Shown here one piece after another: positions 44,768 to 56,763 of a stretch of DNA of 64,000 nt. Where the stretch lies: contig CP136064.1 of the NCBI GenBank assembly GCA_032622095.1, positions 264,037,863-264,101,862 on the forward strand, in the 5' to 3' direction. Numbering within the stretch: position 1 is the stretch's first letter; the number at the start of each line of letters is the position of its first letter. Under the pieces are notes generated by a model. The model saw only the letters and a list, made by a program, of their open reading frames with translations. It ran no database searches and was not told the origin of the DNA. Made by a program: the position numbers and the translations under genes. The DNA comes from Siphonodentalium dalli. Taxonomy: Eukaryota; Mollusca; Scaphopoda; Gadilida; Siphonodentaliidae.

Positions 44768-46987
44768 GTGAGCAAGTGTGGCTGGCAGATTCTCCTGGTT
44801 CAAACAAATTCCAAGCAAGTGTATGTAAACAAACATCTACTTACATATGTAATCAGCATGCATGGTGTTATCCCTCGTCTATTTTAATAATTAACACAGG
44901 ATGACTGATTCAGGAGTTTTATTTATTACATGCTTGTTCCTAGAAGTAGTGTTATTGCTGTTCCATATTTACAAATCCAGATGGAACATAAGTTCTATAG
45001 GCATCTCGTTGTCGTCAAATGACGTACATGTACATGATGTTCGTTCAACCATGAAACCGGAACTATAAAATAAAAGCATCATCACACATGACAAAACAAT
45101 CCCTGTATGTGGCTAAATAAACCTTGTATTAAGTCTGTAATGTTTAATGCGCAGATTCTAGGACAGGTGATGCCTAATAAATACAGAACGACATGTGTTT
45201 TAATGGGTCTGTTGATATGGCACTTGTGCCATTGTGGCAGGATAGAATCCTGCTAATTTTGTTTCTGGTGACAATTTCCATTGTCTTTTATTCCGAATAT
45301 CATTTCTGATCACTGATGCCATGGTGAACCTTGTGTGATCTCTCATAATCATATGAGAGTGTCCACCCATGTCTGTATATATTTCTATAAAGAGGGGTTT
45401 TGATGCATATAAAATAAATAGATTGCAAAAACCAAAATTTAGTTGCGCTGAGATTTGAAAGATGGCTTCCTTGACTCAAATCGAATGATTTTTATTCCCA
45501 AAGCCGAAGAAAAAGTAATTTTGGGGCGCAAAAGCAGACAGCAGATCTTTAAAATCTCAAATAAATTTACCATTGCGACTTATATCCAGTATAAACTGTG
45601 GTATTGTTTGAGTTAACCCATTCATGAATATGGATAAATGTATAATTCCATAGTGATACAGCACTAAAAATGTCATGTTCCATGAGGCAAGAACAATTTA
45701 TGAGAAAAAATATAACACATCAGATGTATTTAATAAATTAGTAAGGAGTTAGATAAACATAGGATAATTTTTAAGTCAATATACTATGGATTTTCCCATT
45801 CAGTTTAAAGTGTACATCAGAATGGTATATTATTGATTTGCAGAGAGGTACAGGTAAAATAAGCAGAGACAGAAAAAATAACATTACAGAAAGAGTTCTA
45901 TTTATTGAGGAAAATATTTAGATAATAAGTTTAAAAAAATGACCTATGGTTGTTACTACTCATCAATGATGCTTTAGTATAGAAAGGGTTAATAAGATCC
46001 AACCATCCATGCCTGAGATATCGGTCAGGACAGATAAAAAAAAATCAAATTACTGGCACTGGACAACAATATTCTCTTGCCAATATATTTGCCAAATTAA
46101 ATTATTTTTTGCCAAATTCGAAAAGAATGTGTGAAAATTCTCATTTGAAGATAAACTGCATTATAGACACAAAATAAATGCTTTCGACAAGTTAACATTA
46201 TTAATATATATCAAAGTAGCAATATTGCAAGTCTGTCATAAAAGCATACATATCGCTTTTGCAGACAATGAGCACCTAATTAATCCGTTGCTACTAACAT
46301 TTGACTGATAAACCTATCGTCTTATAATCATTGGTCATAAAACACCGACAATCATAGATAAGTGGAATACAATTTCACCATTATTATTCATTGTTATAAT
46401 ATGACTGCACACATGACTTTCATGATCTGATCAGACAGGATTTACTGAAAAACAGTTTTATCATTTATACATTACATTTTTCTATTTCATGCAAGGTGAC
46501 ATACATAGGTTTTCTTGAGAAATGAATAGCCGGTTATCAACAAGTTACTAATACCAGTATCAATACAAACTTTACAGAACATCACTTTTTTCTGACTCTC
46601 ATGTTTTAACCATTTGCAGTTGATTAACAAACCATACATCTTGGACGTCAGGTATGTGAATTGTGTAGGTTAGTTAGTGAATTTCAAGGGTGCTTAAACA
46701 AATTTTTTTTTAAACAATTTGTCAAATGAATTTTTTTTTGGCCAAATTATTTTTTACCTTTGGCATGTGGCAAACTGAATACTGATAGAGAATCCAAATT
46801 TTCAGATGAAGTGAAAATTATAACCCTAGAATAGAAAATGTGAATGTCATTTGTCTCTATTCTCATTAGAATCTAATGAACACATGGCTGAGACATCTGC
46901 AGACGGACATATACCATTTTTATCTGTTTGCTTTGTCAACAAAAAAACAGTTTGTGTTCAACATGATGAACTTGCTGTCTTCAAATA
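44768..46987. other. 2.2 kb intergenic, nothing recognised
   Basis: AT-rich sequence without coding signal. At 46060-46130 and 46720-46760 are words with TTGCCAAAT like those in the hAT element at 55868-56689, probably fragments. Confidence 0.45.
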
Positions 46988-47110
46988 AGGATTAACTGTC
47001 ATGTGGACTGTTTTTATGGAGATGTAACCCGAAGGGTTTTACATACAAGTTATGTCCACTTACCTCACCGTTACATCTCCATAAAAATAGTCCACATGAC
47101 AGTTAATCCT
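46988..47110. mobile_element. Tc1/mariner-type MITE, family U
   Basis: Inverted arms of about 41 bp (AGGATTAACTGTCATGTGGA ...) flanked by TA on both sides, with about 40 bp between them. Single copy in the window. Confidence 0.75.
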
Positions 47111-47510
47111 TATATTTATATACATTTAGCGAAAAAGCCACTTTTGTAAATATATTTAAATCGAAAAGTGTATCGTGACAAGATCAGCCCAAAATACCCA
47201 ATAGCACCCTTGGCAAAAGTTAATAGGAACAATTTCTCTTCATGTTGAAACCCGATGATGTATTAAGTCAATCCTGCGCGAGTCAAAATGCGCCCAAAGC
47301 ATTACGCGTTCGTCTTTCCAAACCTAATGACGTATCGATGGTGTTATTAGCTTGGTGTTATGAGGCGTTGTGCATTCACCGAGAAATAACTGCAACTAGC
47401 CACGTGGGCGCCGACCAATCAGAATGCTGGATTTAGTGATGACAACACTTAGTGTGTAAATATAACATGATAAGCTAATGCTGCAAAAACCAATATACAT
47501 GTATTCTTAA
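47111..47510. other. intergenic, CpG-containing patch
   Basis: Bases 47250-47430 are richer in CpG than their surroundings (CCTGCGCGAG, ACGCGTTCGTC, GTGGGCGCCGACC) and include CCAATCAG. No exon recognised. It could be a promoter-like fragment of a mobile element or an unmapped regulatory site. Confidence 0.3.
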
Positions 47511-47752
47511 TCCTTTCATGACTGGAGCTTCCTGAAATTTTGCAAAAACCCTATATATTTGAGTCTCCCATAGGGAGCCTCGCATATATAAGATAAAACA
47601 TTGACCTAATAATATTACCTTGACTTTGTAAGTCACTGCATTCTCATATATATATATGCAAGCCTCCCTATTGGAGATTCACATTTATCTAACAGAATGC
47701 ACTGGCACAGGATCTTTAATGCTGCACCATCGCAGCTCCCATCATGAAAGGG
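47511..47752. mobile_element. piggyBac-type MITE, family R
   Basis: TTAA on both sides (47507-47510, 47753-47756), with ends TCCTTTCATGACTGGAGC and CATCATGAAAGGG. The inner palindromes are eroded. Confidence 0.82.
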
Positions 47753-47756
47753 TTAA

Positions 47757-48117
47757 TAATGTGGCAAAGTCAATCTGTATTTCAGTGACTTATTTTAAAC
47801 TAAAACAAACATAGTTAAATATTAAAATAAAATATTACGAAATGGAATGCGATTAATTCACAAAAGCAATAACCCCAAAAATCATTATTACCAATTAGGC
47901 CATGCAAAGCCTTTTCCCGTTTCTCAGGCCCATGTACATGGCCACGAAACTGTCTGAAATTTTTTTAATTCACTTTTAATATATGTGGAGGAAACTTTCA
48001 ATTGTGAAACGTTTTTTTCTATACAAATATATGAGGAAGGGAAATAAACAGACCTGTTTCCAAGTTAAAATTTTCAATTAATTACTGTAATTGGTAACTA
48101 TTTTAAGCATGCCATAA
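47757..48117. other. spacer between two family R MITEs
   Basis: Nothing recognised. Confidence 0.4.
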
Positions 48118-48370
48118 CCCGTTCATGACGGGAGCTGAGCTGGTGCAGCATTAAAGATCCTGAGCCAGTGCATTCTCTTATATATGAGAGTCTCCCATAA
48201 GGAGCTTTGCATATATAAGAGAATGCACTGACTTATACAAGGTCAGGGTAAATATTAGGCCAATGTATTCTCTTATATATGCGAGACTCCCTATGGGAGA
48301 CTCTCATACATAAGAGAATGCATTGGCATAGGATGTTCGCAAAATTTCAGGAAGCTCCAACAATGGAAGG
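48118..48370. mobile_element. piggyBac-type MITE, family R
   Basis: CCCGTTCATGACGGGAGC ... CAACAATGGAAGG, with TTAA kept on the right and ATAA on the left. Two palindromes are centred on GAGTCTCCCATAAGGAGC and GAGACTCCCTATGGGAGAC. Confidence 0.8.
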
Positions 48371-50035
48371 TTAAAATGTAATGAAAGGCAGCTGCAATCT
48401 CAGTAGATAATGTGTGATTTTGGATGAAATAAATCACATGGAATCTATCAATCGACTGTTCACGGACATCTGTTGGGGAAATAGTGAACACGGGCAACTG
48501 AAATTAGACCCGAAGCTACCAATGCGGAGGTGGAATGCTTCACTGGCATGTGCTCCAGAACTAAACTAAAGGTGTGACTGTCCCAATTGGAGTAAGGATC
48601 CCCCGTGTTTTTAAAACACTAAGATGTTTCACATGTCAGTAAACATTAAGTTAAAATAATAGAATAACAGATTCCCATTGCAGGTGCACAATTAATCAAA
48701 AATGACTGAGAAAAACTCCAGACAAAGCTTGTCGATGGACGGTGGATGGATGGACGACCCTGCATTCCAGATTGTAGCAAGGATAAAATGGCAAAGTAGT
48801 CGGAGGGTTTTTCATGTCAATCAGTTATAAAAATATAGGTGACCATGTATTCAGCAGACATATGATCTGGTGACAGGTTAGATATCAACAGTAAAAAACT
48901 TACAGTTAACTTAGGATATAGTTAAAATGAGAGATCGTCTTCACCGCAAATAATTGGTAAGACATTATTACTGAGATAAAATGAAAATAAGTCAAGAAGG
49001 CCAATAACTCCACCAAAATAAGTCTGACCAACATTAAAATCCCATGTGCACAGGTTTCCATGGTGGTTAAAGTCTGTGAAAAGTTTAACAAAAACAAATT
49101 CATAAACATCTGAGAAAAACTACGACAAAATTGTGTCGACGATTGAAAATATTCTAAGTCAAGAAGGCCAATAACTCTGCGAAAATAATCTGACCAACAT
49201 TAAAATCGCAGGAGCACAGGTACCCATGGTGGTTGATGTCTGTGCCAAGTTTCACGGAAATTGATTACAAAACAATTGTGAAAAACTCCGGACATATTTG
49301 TGTCCATGGACCGACGAACAACGGATGGACGGTTAAGCTGATTCCAGTATACCCCCCCCCCTTTGTTGCGGGGGGGGGGGGGGGGGGGGGTATAAAAATA
49401 ATATACAAATCATGTGCATATGCTTTGCAATATGTTTTTGGTCAGAAATTCAAAATTGACTTTGCATGGCCGTACAAAATAATCTATGAACACAATTGAG
49501 AGAGAAGTTGAGCAAGCAGCAAAGTATTACCTAGATCTAATAGAGTTAAGTCCCTGTTTCTCTGTCAAAATTCCTCAATGGCAAGCCTGAAAATAGTGTG
49601 CCTGCCTGTCACAAAAACAATTTACGTTTGGAAGATAATGCTGAGCCAGTGTGAGGCTTTCTACCTTGCTAGATTTGTAAAAGTTCACCGAAATTGAGAA
49701 TCACAAACAACCTCACTGTACTATATAATGTTGTGGAAGTTGCTGTATGCAAGCCATGTAAATAATGTCATGTGACTCTCTTAATAAATACCGGTAGGTT
49801 CAGACGACAAACATCCATATACCAAATTTCTTTATATAGAGAGTAATCAATTGGTTTTGATGATTACATGACATAATTCATGTGGAGAAAGTCTGGCGAG
49901 GCCCAACTACCCAAGTGAATCGTGTCACGAAATCATCAAAACCGATTGATTATTCTGTTTATCACACATTTTTCCAACGTTAAAATTGTTGCCGGATTTC
50001 TAAAAGTTCATAAAATTTGACTGAGAATCATGAAC
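48371..50035. other. intergenic, downstream of SLC12A9
   Basis: Diverged repeats of about 300 bp (GTCAAGAAGGCCAATAACTC near 48990 and 49158). A C run followed at once by a long G run lies at 49353-49391. No gene. Confidence 0.5.
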
Positions 50036-50039
50036 TTAA

Positions 50040-50433
50040 CCCTTTACCCAACAGAAGGGCCCTGTGCCAATGCATTCTCTTATATATGCGAGTCGACCAT
50101 AGGTCGCCTCGCATATATAAGAGAATGCATTGGCTTAACACATATTAAAAATGATAAAATTGTTAAAGAATGTAAGAAAAAATGGTAAAAAGTGTTAAAA
50201 AAAGATTTTTTTTAGGCCAATGCATTCTCTTATATATGTGAGGCGACCTATGGTCGACTCGCATATATAAGAGAATGCATTGGCACAGGGCATAACTGTA
50301 ACCATCACAATGTGGTCAATGAGCCGGTTCCAATGATATCCATATTTGTATGGTTCTATTGAGACAGACCGAAGATATTTTAGGCTGTTGAAGCTTTATT
50401 TGGCCGGTTTTGGCCGGTTTGTTGGGTAAAGGG
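50040..50433. mobile_element. piggyBac-type MITE, family Q, copy 2 (in SLC12A9 3' UTR position)
   Basis: 394 bp between TTAA sites (50036-50039, 50434-50437), nearly identical to copies at 32369 and 56194. Its right edge is 15 bp past the SLC12A9 stop codon. Read on the gene's strand, it supplies AATAAA at 50400-50395. Confidence 0.92.
50395..50400 (-). promoter_or_regulatory. candidate poly(A) signal for SLC12A9
   Basis: AATAAA on the minus strand, 53 bases past the stop codon and inside the family Q MITE. It is the nearest such hexamer I see. Use in vivo is inference. Confidence 0.5.
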
Positions 50434-50452
50434 TTAACTCTTCTAATATGCC

Positions 50453-51791
50453 TTACAATGTTGTGGATGTTACTGGATGCAAGCCATGTACCAATACAGT
50501 CGGTGGTAAACCTTTAGTAAGTAAGTCAAGCTTCTTTATATAGTCACCTGAAGCCACACCGCTAATAGGCTTCGGTAAGTACAGGAACGAGACTGCTGTT
50601 TGGCCGGAGTGACCTAGAATCAACTGATTTATAGAATATATGTACTCGTCCGTCATATCCTGGTAGTCCTGCATCTGTATCGATTCCTCCGTGGACTCGG
50701 TAAACGAGGTCATTAGTGACTCCGAAACAAGATGCTTCATGCTAACTATCTCAATTTTCGCTAAAATTCGCAACTGTCGAAGAAATTCCGATAACTTTGT
50801 CTCCGTGGCATGAATGTCTTCTGCTTTTGATATACACAGAAACACTCTTAAAATTGTATTAGATTTCCAGCCGCTCACCATATTAATAATACAGGCAAGC
50901 TGTAGCATAAATAAACAGTTATTGTCAAAATAAATGGACGTCTCTGGACGGAAGAAATTTGTTGGCCATACGTCGATGTAGTAGGGCATTTTTGCCTGCA
51001 GTATCCCTGCTTTATCCAACTGGTTGAAATGCTGACATATACAGACGTTCTTCTTTAGCTTCAGCGTATCTTTAATCATGTTGACATATTCATCGATGTC
51101 AACAGTTTTGTCAAGTTCTCCACGAACTTTTGGCCAATGGGACTCAACCTTGTCATAGCTCGATGTTTCTATAGCTCCGAAGAACTTCTTGTTTTTCGTT
51201 TTTGTTTTGACTAGAGAATCGGACGGTAGTGTGCTGTCATAGAAACCGAAGCATACAGTGTTAACCTTCATTCCACCAAGGCCAGATATTCTTATCAAAT
51301 GATGCAGACCATTTCTTACAGTGTCAGCAAGAGTTACTTCAGTGAACGCTTTCACTTTTAGATGGTCGACTAAACTAGCCCAAAATTTATTCTCCTCGAT
51401 AACTGGATCGGTTTCGTAGTTACTCAAGTCACCCAACTTCACGTGCCCCAGTACAAATAAACCACTCTTCTTGATGTCGTTGATGAACTCGATGAGTTCG
51501 CAGCATTGTCGTGGGTGAGCAACCATGAGAAGTATTTGAGGTCGCCAGTATTTAACGTGGGATTTCCGTGCATCAAGCATTAGCAGGTATTTTCGCACCT
51601 GGTGGAAGATGAGGGCTTGACTGATAGAGCCCCAGGTCGATGGAAGCGATCGGAAGTGGAGCACCATTGTAAGGATAAGAAGGAAGATAACAGCTACTGA
51701 CGTGTAGATGGCGCTGATCAGGAAACACATGACTATACAGCCAACCAGAGCCAGCATACAGGTGTGCCAAGTGAAGTACTTGAATGTTGGT
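50453..51791 (-). CDS. SLC12A9: SLC12A9, terminal coding exon
   Basis: A 1339-bp exon from acceptor TTCCAG|A (51793-51792) to TAA at 50455-50453. It finishes a split Arg codon and encodes 445 residues. It starts PTFKYFTWHTCMLALVG and carries two transmembrane segments, then the family signature SSWGSISQALIFHQVRKYLL and YWRPQILLMVAHP, GLFVLGHV, the conserved ISGLGGMKVNT and an end LPPTVLVHGLHPVTS. These match SLC12A9 (CIP1), an SLC12 relative reported to modulate NKCC1 and, more recently, linked to lysosomal ammonium-chloride handling. The long cytoplasmic tail is typical of the family. The open frame runs 41 bases past the acceptor into the intron (MKAPICKIL), which is not coding. The 3' UTR runs into a MITE. 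Confidence 0.97.
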
Positions 51792-51846
51792 CTGGAATAG
51801 AATGGTAAAATTTTACAAATAGGAGCCTTCAACCCTTCCTGTACAA

Positions 51847-52155
51847 AATACTCATTGATGAGTAGTACTAAATACTCATTGACGAGTAGTACTAAATACT
51901 CACTGATGAGTAGTACTAAATACTCACTGATGAGTAGTACTAAATACTCATTGACGAGTAGTACTAAATACTCACTGACGAGTAGTACTTAATACTCACT
52001 GATGAGTAGTACTAAATACTCATTGACGAGTAGTACTAAATACTCACTGACGAGTAGTACTAAATACTCATTGATGAGTGGTACTAAATACTCATTGACG
52101 AATAGTACTAAATACTCATTGACGAGTAGTACTAAATACTCATTGACGAGTAGTT
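51847..52155. repeat. 24-bp minisatellite, about 13 copies
   Basis: A tandem unit made of ACTAAATACTCATTGACGAG plus TAGT in the last SLC12A9 intron, starting only about 55 bp from the acceptor of the terminal exon. CATTGACG and CACTGATG variants alternate. Confidence 0.95.
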
Positions 52156-52269
52156 TCCTTATGAAATTTTCAGATAATAAGGCAAATAAAAGGTCGCAGA
52201 CCACATGTCCCCCGACTCGAGTGGTAAACTTCATGATTGGATTTGTTAGAAGGATACTATTTGCAACAA

Positions 52270-52935
52270 TGTTATACAGTATATAGATGTTGCAAACCAC
52301 CAACATGTTAGGAACAATATCCCAGAGTTTGTTTAAAATCTCTACATTTAAAACTGTAGGAGGAGTTGATTACACCATGAAGGTACCCAATCTCATCCAA
52401 AACCCCCCAAAAATATGGAAAATATGATATTTTTGATTAGCTATATAGATGTTGCAAATCACCAACATGTTAGGAACAATATCCCAGAATTTAAAATCTC
52501 TACATTTAAAACTGTAGGAGGAGTTGATTACACCTTGAAGGTACCCAATCTCATCCAAAAGGCAAAAATGTTCCAAATTTTCTAAGTCAAAAACCCCCCG
52601 AAAATATGGAAAAAATGATATTTGTTATTAGCTATATAGATGTTGCAAATCACCAACATGTTAGGAGCAATATCCCAGAGTTTCAAATCTCTACATTTAA
52701 AACTGTAGGAGGAGTTGATTACACCATGAAGGTACCCAATCGCATCCAAAAGGCAAAAATGTTCCAAATTTTCTAAGTCGAAAACCCCCCAAAAAATATG
52801 GAAAACATTATATTTTTGATTAGCTATATAGATGTTGCAAATCACCAACATGTTAGGAACAATATCCCAGAGTTTCAAATCTCTACGTTTAAAACTGTAG
52901 GAGGAGTTGATTACACCATGAAGGTACCCAATCTC
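52270..52935. repeat. 160-190 bp tandem repeat, four copies
   Basis: TAGATGTTGCAAATCACCAA recurs at about 52284, 52446, 52637 and 52828. Each copy continues with TAAAACTGTAGGAGGAGTTG and TGAAGGTACCCAATC. The last copy runs into GGACGCACGGACG repeats (52935-52990). Confidence 0.92.
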
Positions 52936-54560
52936 GGACGCACGGACGCACGGACAGACGCACGGTACGACGCACGGACGGACGGACGAGGGTCATTTCT
53001 ATAGTCCTCCGACGGAAACGTCAGGGGACAAAAAAATGGCCTGCATTGGACCATTTTATTCCGTTTTTGGATTCTCAAGTAGTTGTAAACCGGTAACATG
53101 AAAATAGTAAACTGTCACATGGAAATTAGTTATGTTTCATTATCGAATAGGAGCTAAATACAATGTTGTATGTGTGGGTATTCAACAAAAGACCATAGGT
53201 AACGATAACTATCAGGTATATTGTCACCACAGGCTGTCAAAACTCCCAAATTTATTGGTCAAATGTGTTGATATATTTCACTAAAAGTAACAGCAAGAAG
53301 TTAAATATTGAATAAATCGTCCAACAACCTGACCTTGGTGACCTTTACATATTAAGTAAGTAACTCTGAGTTTTGCCCCTTGCTATACTATTATGATCGA
53401 AGATTATAAAAACCGGAGCAGTTTGACAAGCAGTTTACGTGTATATGGCCATGTTTATGATGGTTATTTGAAGTTTTATTGTCTATCATCCATAGCGGTA
53501 CATATACAGTCTCTAATTAGTCAGCGGAATATGTGAATCAAGACTTTCTATGATAGTTTGGAAGATCAGTTTATCTTTTCGTTTCGACTGTATTTACGTT
53601 CCGTATTTTTATATGAATCAGGTATGTAGTTCTGCGTTCTTCGTGCCGATATTAAAAATATTAATATCAATATATATATCATGTACGGGTAGTCATAATT
53701 TGTCATTCTTTATATAGGTTTAATTAGTTTATATCAATTACAAAGTTCTCCCTACATTTTCTGGACCTGGGAAATTATAATAACCCATGCTTACTATGGG
53801 CAGAACAAAATTGAAAAAATAAAAATAAAACTAAATGGATTCTCCCAGTCAGTTAAAAAGTGTACATTGGAATGGTCTATTATTGATTTGCAGGTATGTA
53901 CAGGTAGTTAAGATAAGCAGATAAGTATAAACACAGAAAGAGTCCTATTTTTTTAGGTAAATAGATACTGGAGGTCTGGACTCCTGAATACATATTTAAA
54001 AATAATTAAATGTCTGTTTTTTACAGGAAATTAAACAGAACAACGGCTACGCTGGGCGTGCAATATACGCCCTCTCTTGGGTCGGCGGAAACTGGTAAAA
54101 AAGGGGCATAACTCTGCCAAAAATGGTCGGACAGAACCCAAGTTCGAACTTGACCTGTGTTTTGGTGGGAGAAAGTAATATACCAAATTTGGATTCATTC
54201 CGATAAACTATACTAAAGTTATCATCCGGACAACAAATTTCAAGGATTTTCTAAGTCAAAAAACGTTAAATAAGGGGCATAACTCCGGTGAAAATTCGAA
54301 CTTGAACTTACTTTTCGGCTAATAAACCCACATACCAAATTTTATTAAATTTGGTTCACTCTAACTAAAGTTATCATCCGGACAACAGGTTAACGCCCGC
54401 CCAGACGGACAGACCAATACTATAATACGGCCTTTTTTTTAAAAGGGCGTATAAAAACTGTAGGAAAAGAAAAAATTGTTGTTTATAAAAAAAAAATATA
54501 TATATAGATGATTCAAGAATTTACTGATACTTTTATTGCACAAAACCTTCAATTTTGTGT
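52936..54560. other. last SLC12A9 intron, unassigned part
   Basis: Begins with short GGACGCAC/GACGGACG repeats. At 54060-54470 it has dispersed units with GGGGCATAACTC and TTCGAACTTGACCTG like those at 41.9-42.4 kb. The remainder is unassigned. Confidence 0.5.
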
Positions 54561-54561
54561 A

Positions 54562-55107
54562 CCAGTTGTGATCATTCACCACAATCTATATTCCAATGAC
54601 CAACAATCCTCGTGATCATTCACCACAATCTATATTCCAATGACCGTCAATCCTCGTGATCATTCACCACAATCTATATTCCAATGACCCAATCCTCATG
54701 ATCATTCACCACAATCTATATTCCAATGACCAACAATCCTCATGATCATTCACCACAATCTATATTCCAATGACCGTCAATCCTCGTGATCATTCACCAC
54801 AATCTATATTCCAATGACCCAATCCTCATGATCATTCACCACAATCTATATTCCAATGACCCAATCCTCATGATCATTCACCACAATCTATATTCCAATG
54901 ACCGTCAATCCTCATGATCATTCACCACAATCTATATTCCAATGACCGTCAATCCTCATGATCATTCACCACAATCTATATTCCAATGACCAACAATCCT
55001 CGTGATCATTCACCACAATCTATATTCCAATGACCGTCAATCCTCATGATCATTCACCACAATCTATATTCCAATGACCCAATCCTCATGATCATTCATC
55101 GCAATCC
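54562..55107. repeat. 41-44 bp minisatellite, about 12-13 copies
   Basis: Units of GATCATTCACCACAATCTAT, then ATTCCAATGACC, then a variable linker (AACAATCCTC, GTCAATCCTC or CAATCCTC). Linker variants occur in a patterned order, suggesting unequal exchange of multi-unit blocks. Lies in the SLC12A9 intron. Confidence 0.95.
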
Positions 55108-55507
55108 AATGACCGTCAATCCTCGAAGTAAGAGAACAGGGCCAAGAACCTGCGTCACAAATCAAGTCTCTAACCCAAAGCAGTTGTGATTTTAAATTTG
55201 TTTAAATCAAATATAAATGTTTCTCTGATGGGACAAACTAGTATAAGCTGTGGAAATTCACAATTTACAAATTAAAAAATCAGTAATTGTTGAAAACTCT
55301 TATTTATAACTGAAATTTACAAGGAAAATAGGTATTGATTATGCCCTAATTTTTAACATCAAACGCACCTCAACATACAATATATGTTCGTAAAATGCAC
55401 ATAATTCCTTTCACTTGTAATTACAATAACTCCTGCAACAAATATCTAGCTCATCCACTGCATGAACGTCTGAAGCGATGGTTTATAGATTAAATTAGTG
55501 ACGCAGG
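55108..55507. other. SLC12A9 intron spacer
   Basis: Nothing recognised between the minisatellite and the nested hAT cluster. Confidence 0.4.
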
Positions 55508-55867
55508 TTCCTGACCAAGCCCTGAAATAGTGTGTCTGTCATTTGCAGAATGAGGTCCCCAGAGGGTGAGTTAGTGATGCTATCCCGCACAGCGAGATAG
55601 CATCACAAATATCATCCTCTGGAAACCTCATTCTGCTTAGGCGTCAACTGCTATGGGAGACCTAGGATCAGATTCACCTATTAGTCACCTCAATTACGCA
55701 TTTTATCTTCTGCAAATTTGGAGATATAGAAACCGAACAGAAGTGAATAAAAAAAAAATATTTTGAGACTATAGATACTTTACAGAGAAGATGAGGCCTA
55801 AGCAGAATGAGGTCCCCAGAGGGTTAGTTTCATGATGATAGCATCACTAAATTCATCCTCTGGGGAC

Positions 55868-56689
55868 CAGGGTCCGCGCTGGACCGAAATTTACTTTTGC
55901 CTAATAATAAAAATATTTTTCGCCAAATTCTTTTAGAATTTGCCCAATGCTAGCTATCCTTGATAGTACATTTTTCTGCAACATTAAGTCTTGTTTCGAC
56001 TCTCGCGGTTTGAAGGACTTTTGTTTGATATCGATAGGAAGCAGTTAGTTAATAATTATACTCGCATCTCTATTGTGGTTTATCATACAACAATAAACCA
56101 ATCACCGAACAATAAAATAATAGCAGTATATTGTAAGAGTTTCATGAAATGAATGGTATTGATTGACCAATATTTGTCAACTGAGTCAATTAACCCTTTA
56201 CCCAACAGAAGGGCCCTGTGCCAATGCATTCTCTTATATATGCGAGTCGACCATAGGTCGCCTCGCATATATAAGAGAATGCATTGGCTTAACACATTAA
56301 AAATTATAAAATTGTTAAAGAATGTAAGAAAAAATGGTAAAAAGTGTTAAAAAAAAGATTTTTTTTAGGCCAATGCATTCTCTTATATGTGCGACGCGAC
56401 CTATGGTCGACTCGCATATATAAGAGAATGCATTGGCACATGGCATAACTGTAACCATCACAATGTGGTCAATGAGCCGGTTCCAATGATATCCATATTT
56501 GTATGGTGTTATTGAGACAGACCGAAGATATTTTAGGCTGTTGAAGCTTTATTTGGGCGTTTTTGGCCGGTAGTTGGGTAAAGGGTTAAGAAGTGACTTG
56601 CCAAAACTTTTGCCAAATGAGAATATTTTTTGCCAAATGTGAATTATTTTTGCGATTGGTAAATTTGGCAAGTGGCAGCGTGAACCCTG
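55868..56689. mobile_element. hAT-type element nested inside family P element
   Basis: Ends CAGGGTCCGCGCTG and CAGCGTGAACCCTG. Flanking 8-mers CTGGGGAC and CTTGGGAC differ at one base. Subterminal TTGCCAAAT words are present in both orientations. It is itself split by a family Q MITE. Confidence 0.8.
56194..56585. mobile_element. piggyBac-type MITE, family Q, copy 3
   Basis: 392 bp between TTAA sites (56190-56193, 56586-56589). The innermost of three nested elements. A few differences from copies 1 and 2, in the end palindrome and in TAGTTGGGTAAAGGG. Confidence 0.92.
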
Positions 56690-56763
56690 CTTGGGACCTC
56701 ATTCTGCAAAAGACAGACACACTATATCCAGACTTGTTCCTGACCCTGGAGACTCAGTCTTAC

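Larger units (their letters stand above)
55516..56736. mobile_element. family P hAT-type element carrying two nested insertions
   Basis: Ends CAAGCCCTGAAATAG and CTATATCCAGACTTG are flanked by a perfect 8-bp duplication TTCCTGAC (55508-55515, 56737-56744). It is split by another hAT-type element (55868-56689). Its right duplication ends 19 bp from the end of SLC12A9 exon 56764-56888. Confidence 0.92.

Noticed and set aside
51792..51832. Start of the SLC12A9-matching frame at an ATG in 51832
   Set aside because: These codons lie upstream of a clear acceptor. The phase matches the exon at 56764-56888, so the ATG is intronic.
52002..52286. Ser/Thr/Lys/Tyr repeat protein (SSTKYSLT units)
   Set aside because: Translation of the 24-bp minisatellite, whose length is a multiple of three and so stays open by chance.
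54562..55107. Regular repeats with variable linkers resembling a CRISPR array
   Set aside because: Linkers are only three short recurring variants, not unique spacers. The host is eukaryotic and the array is a minisatellite in an intron.
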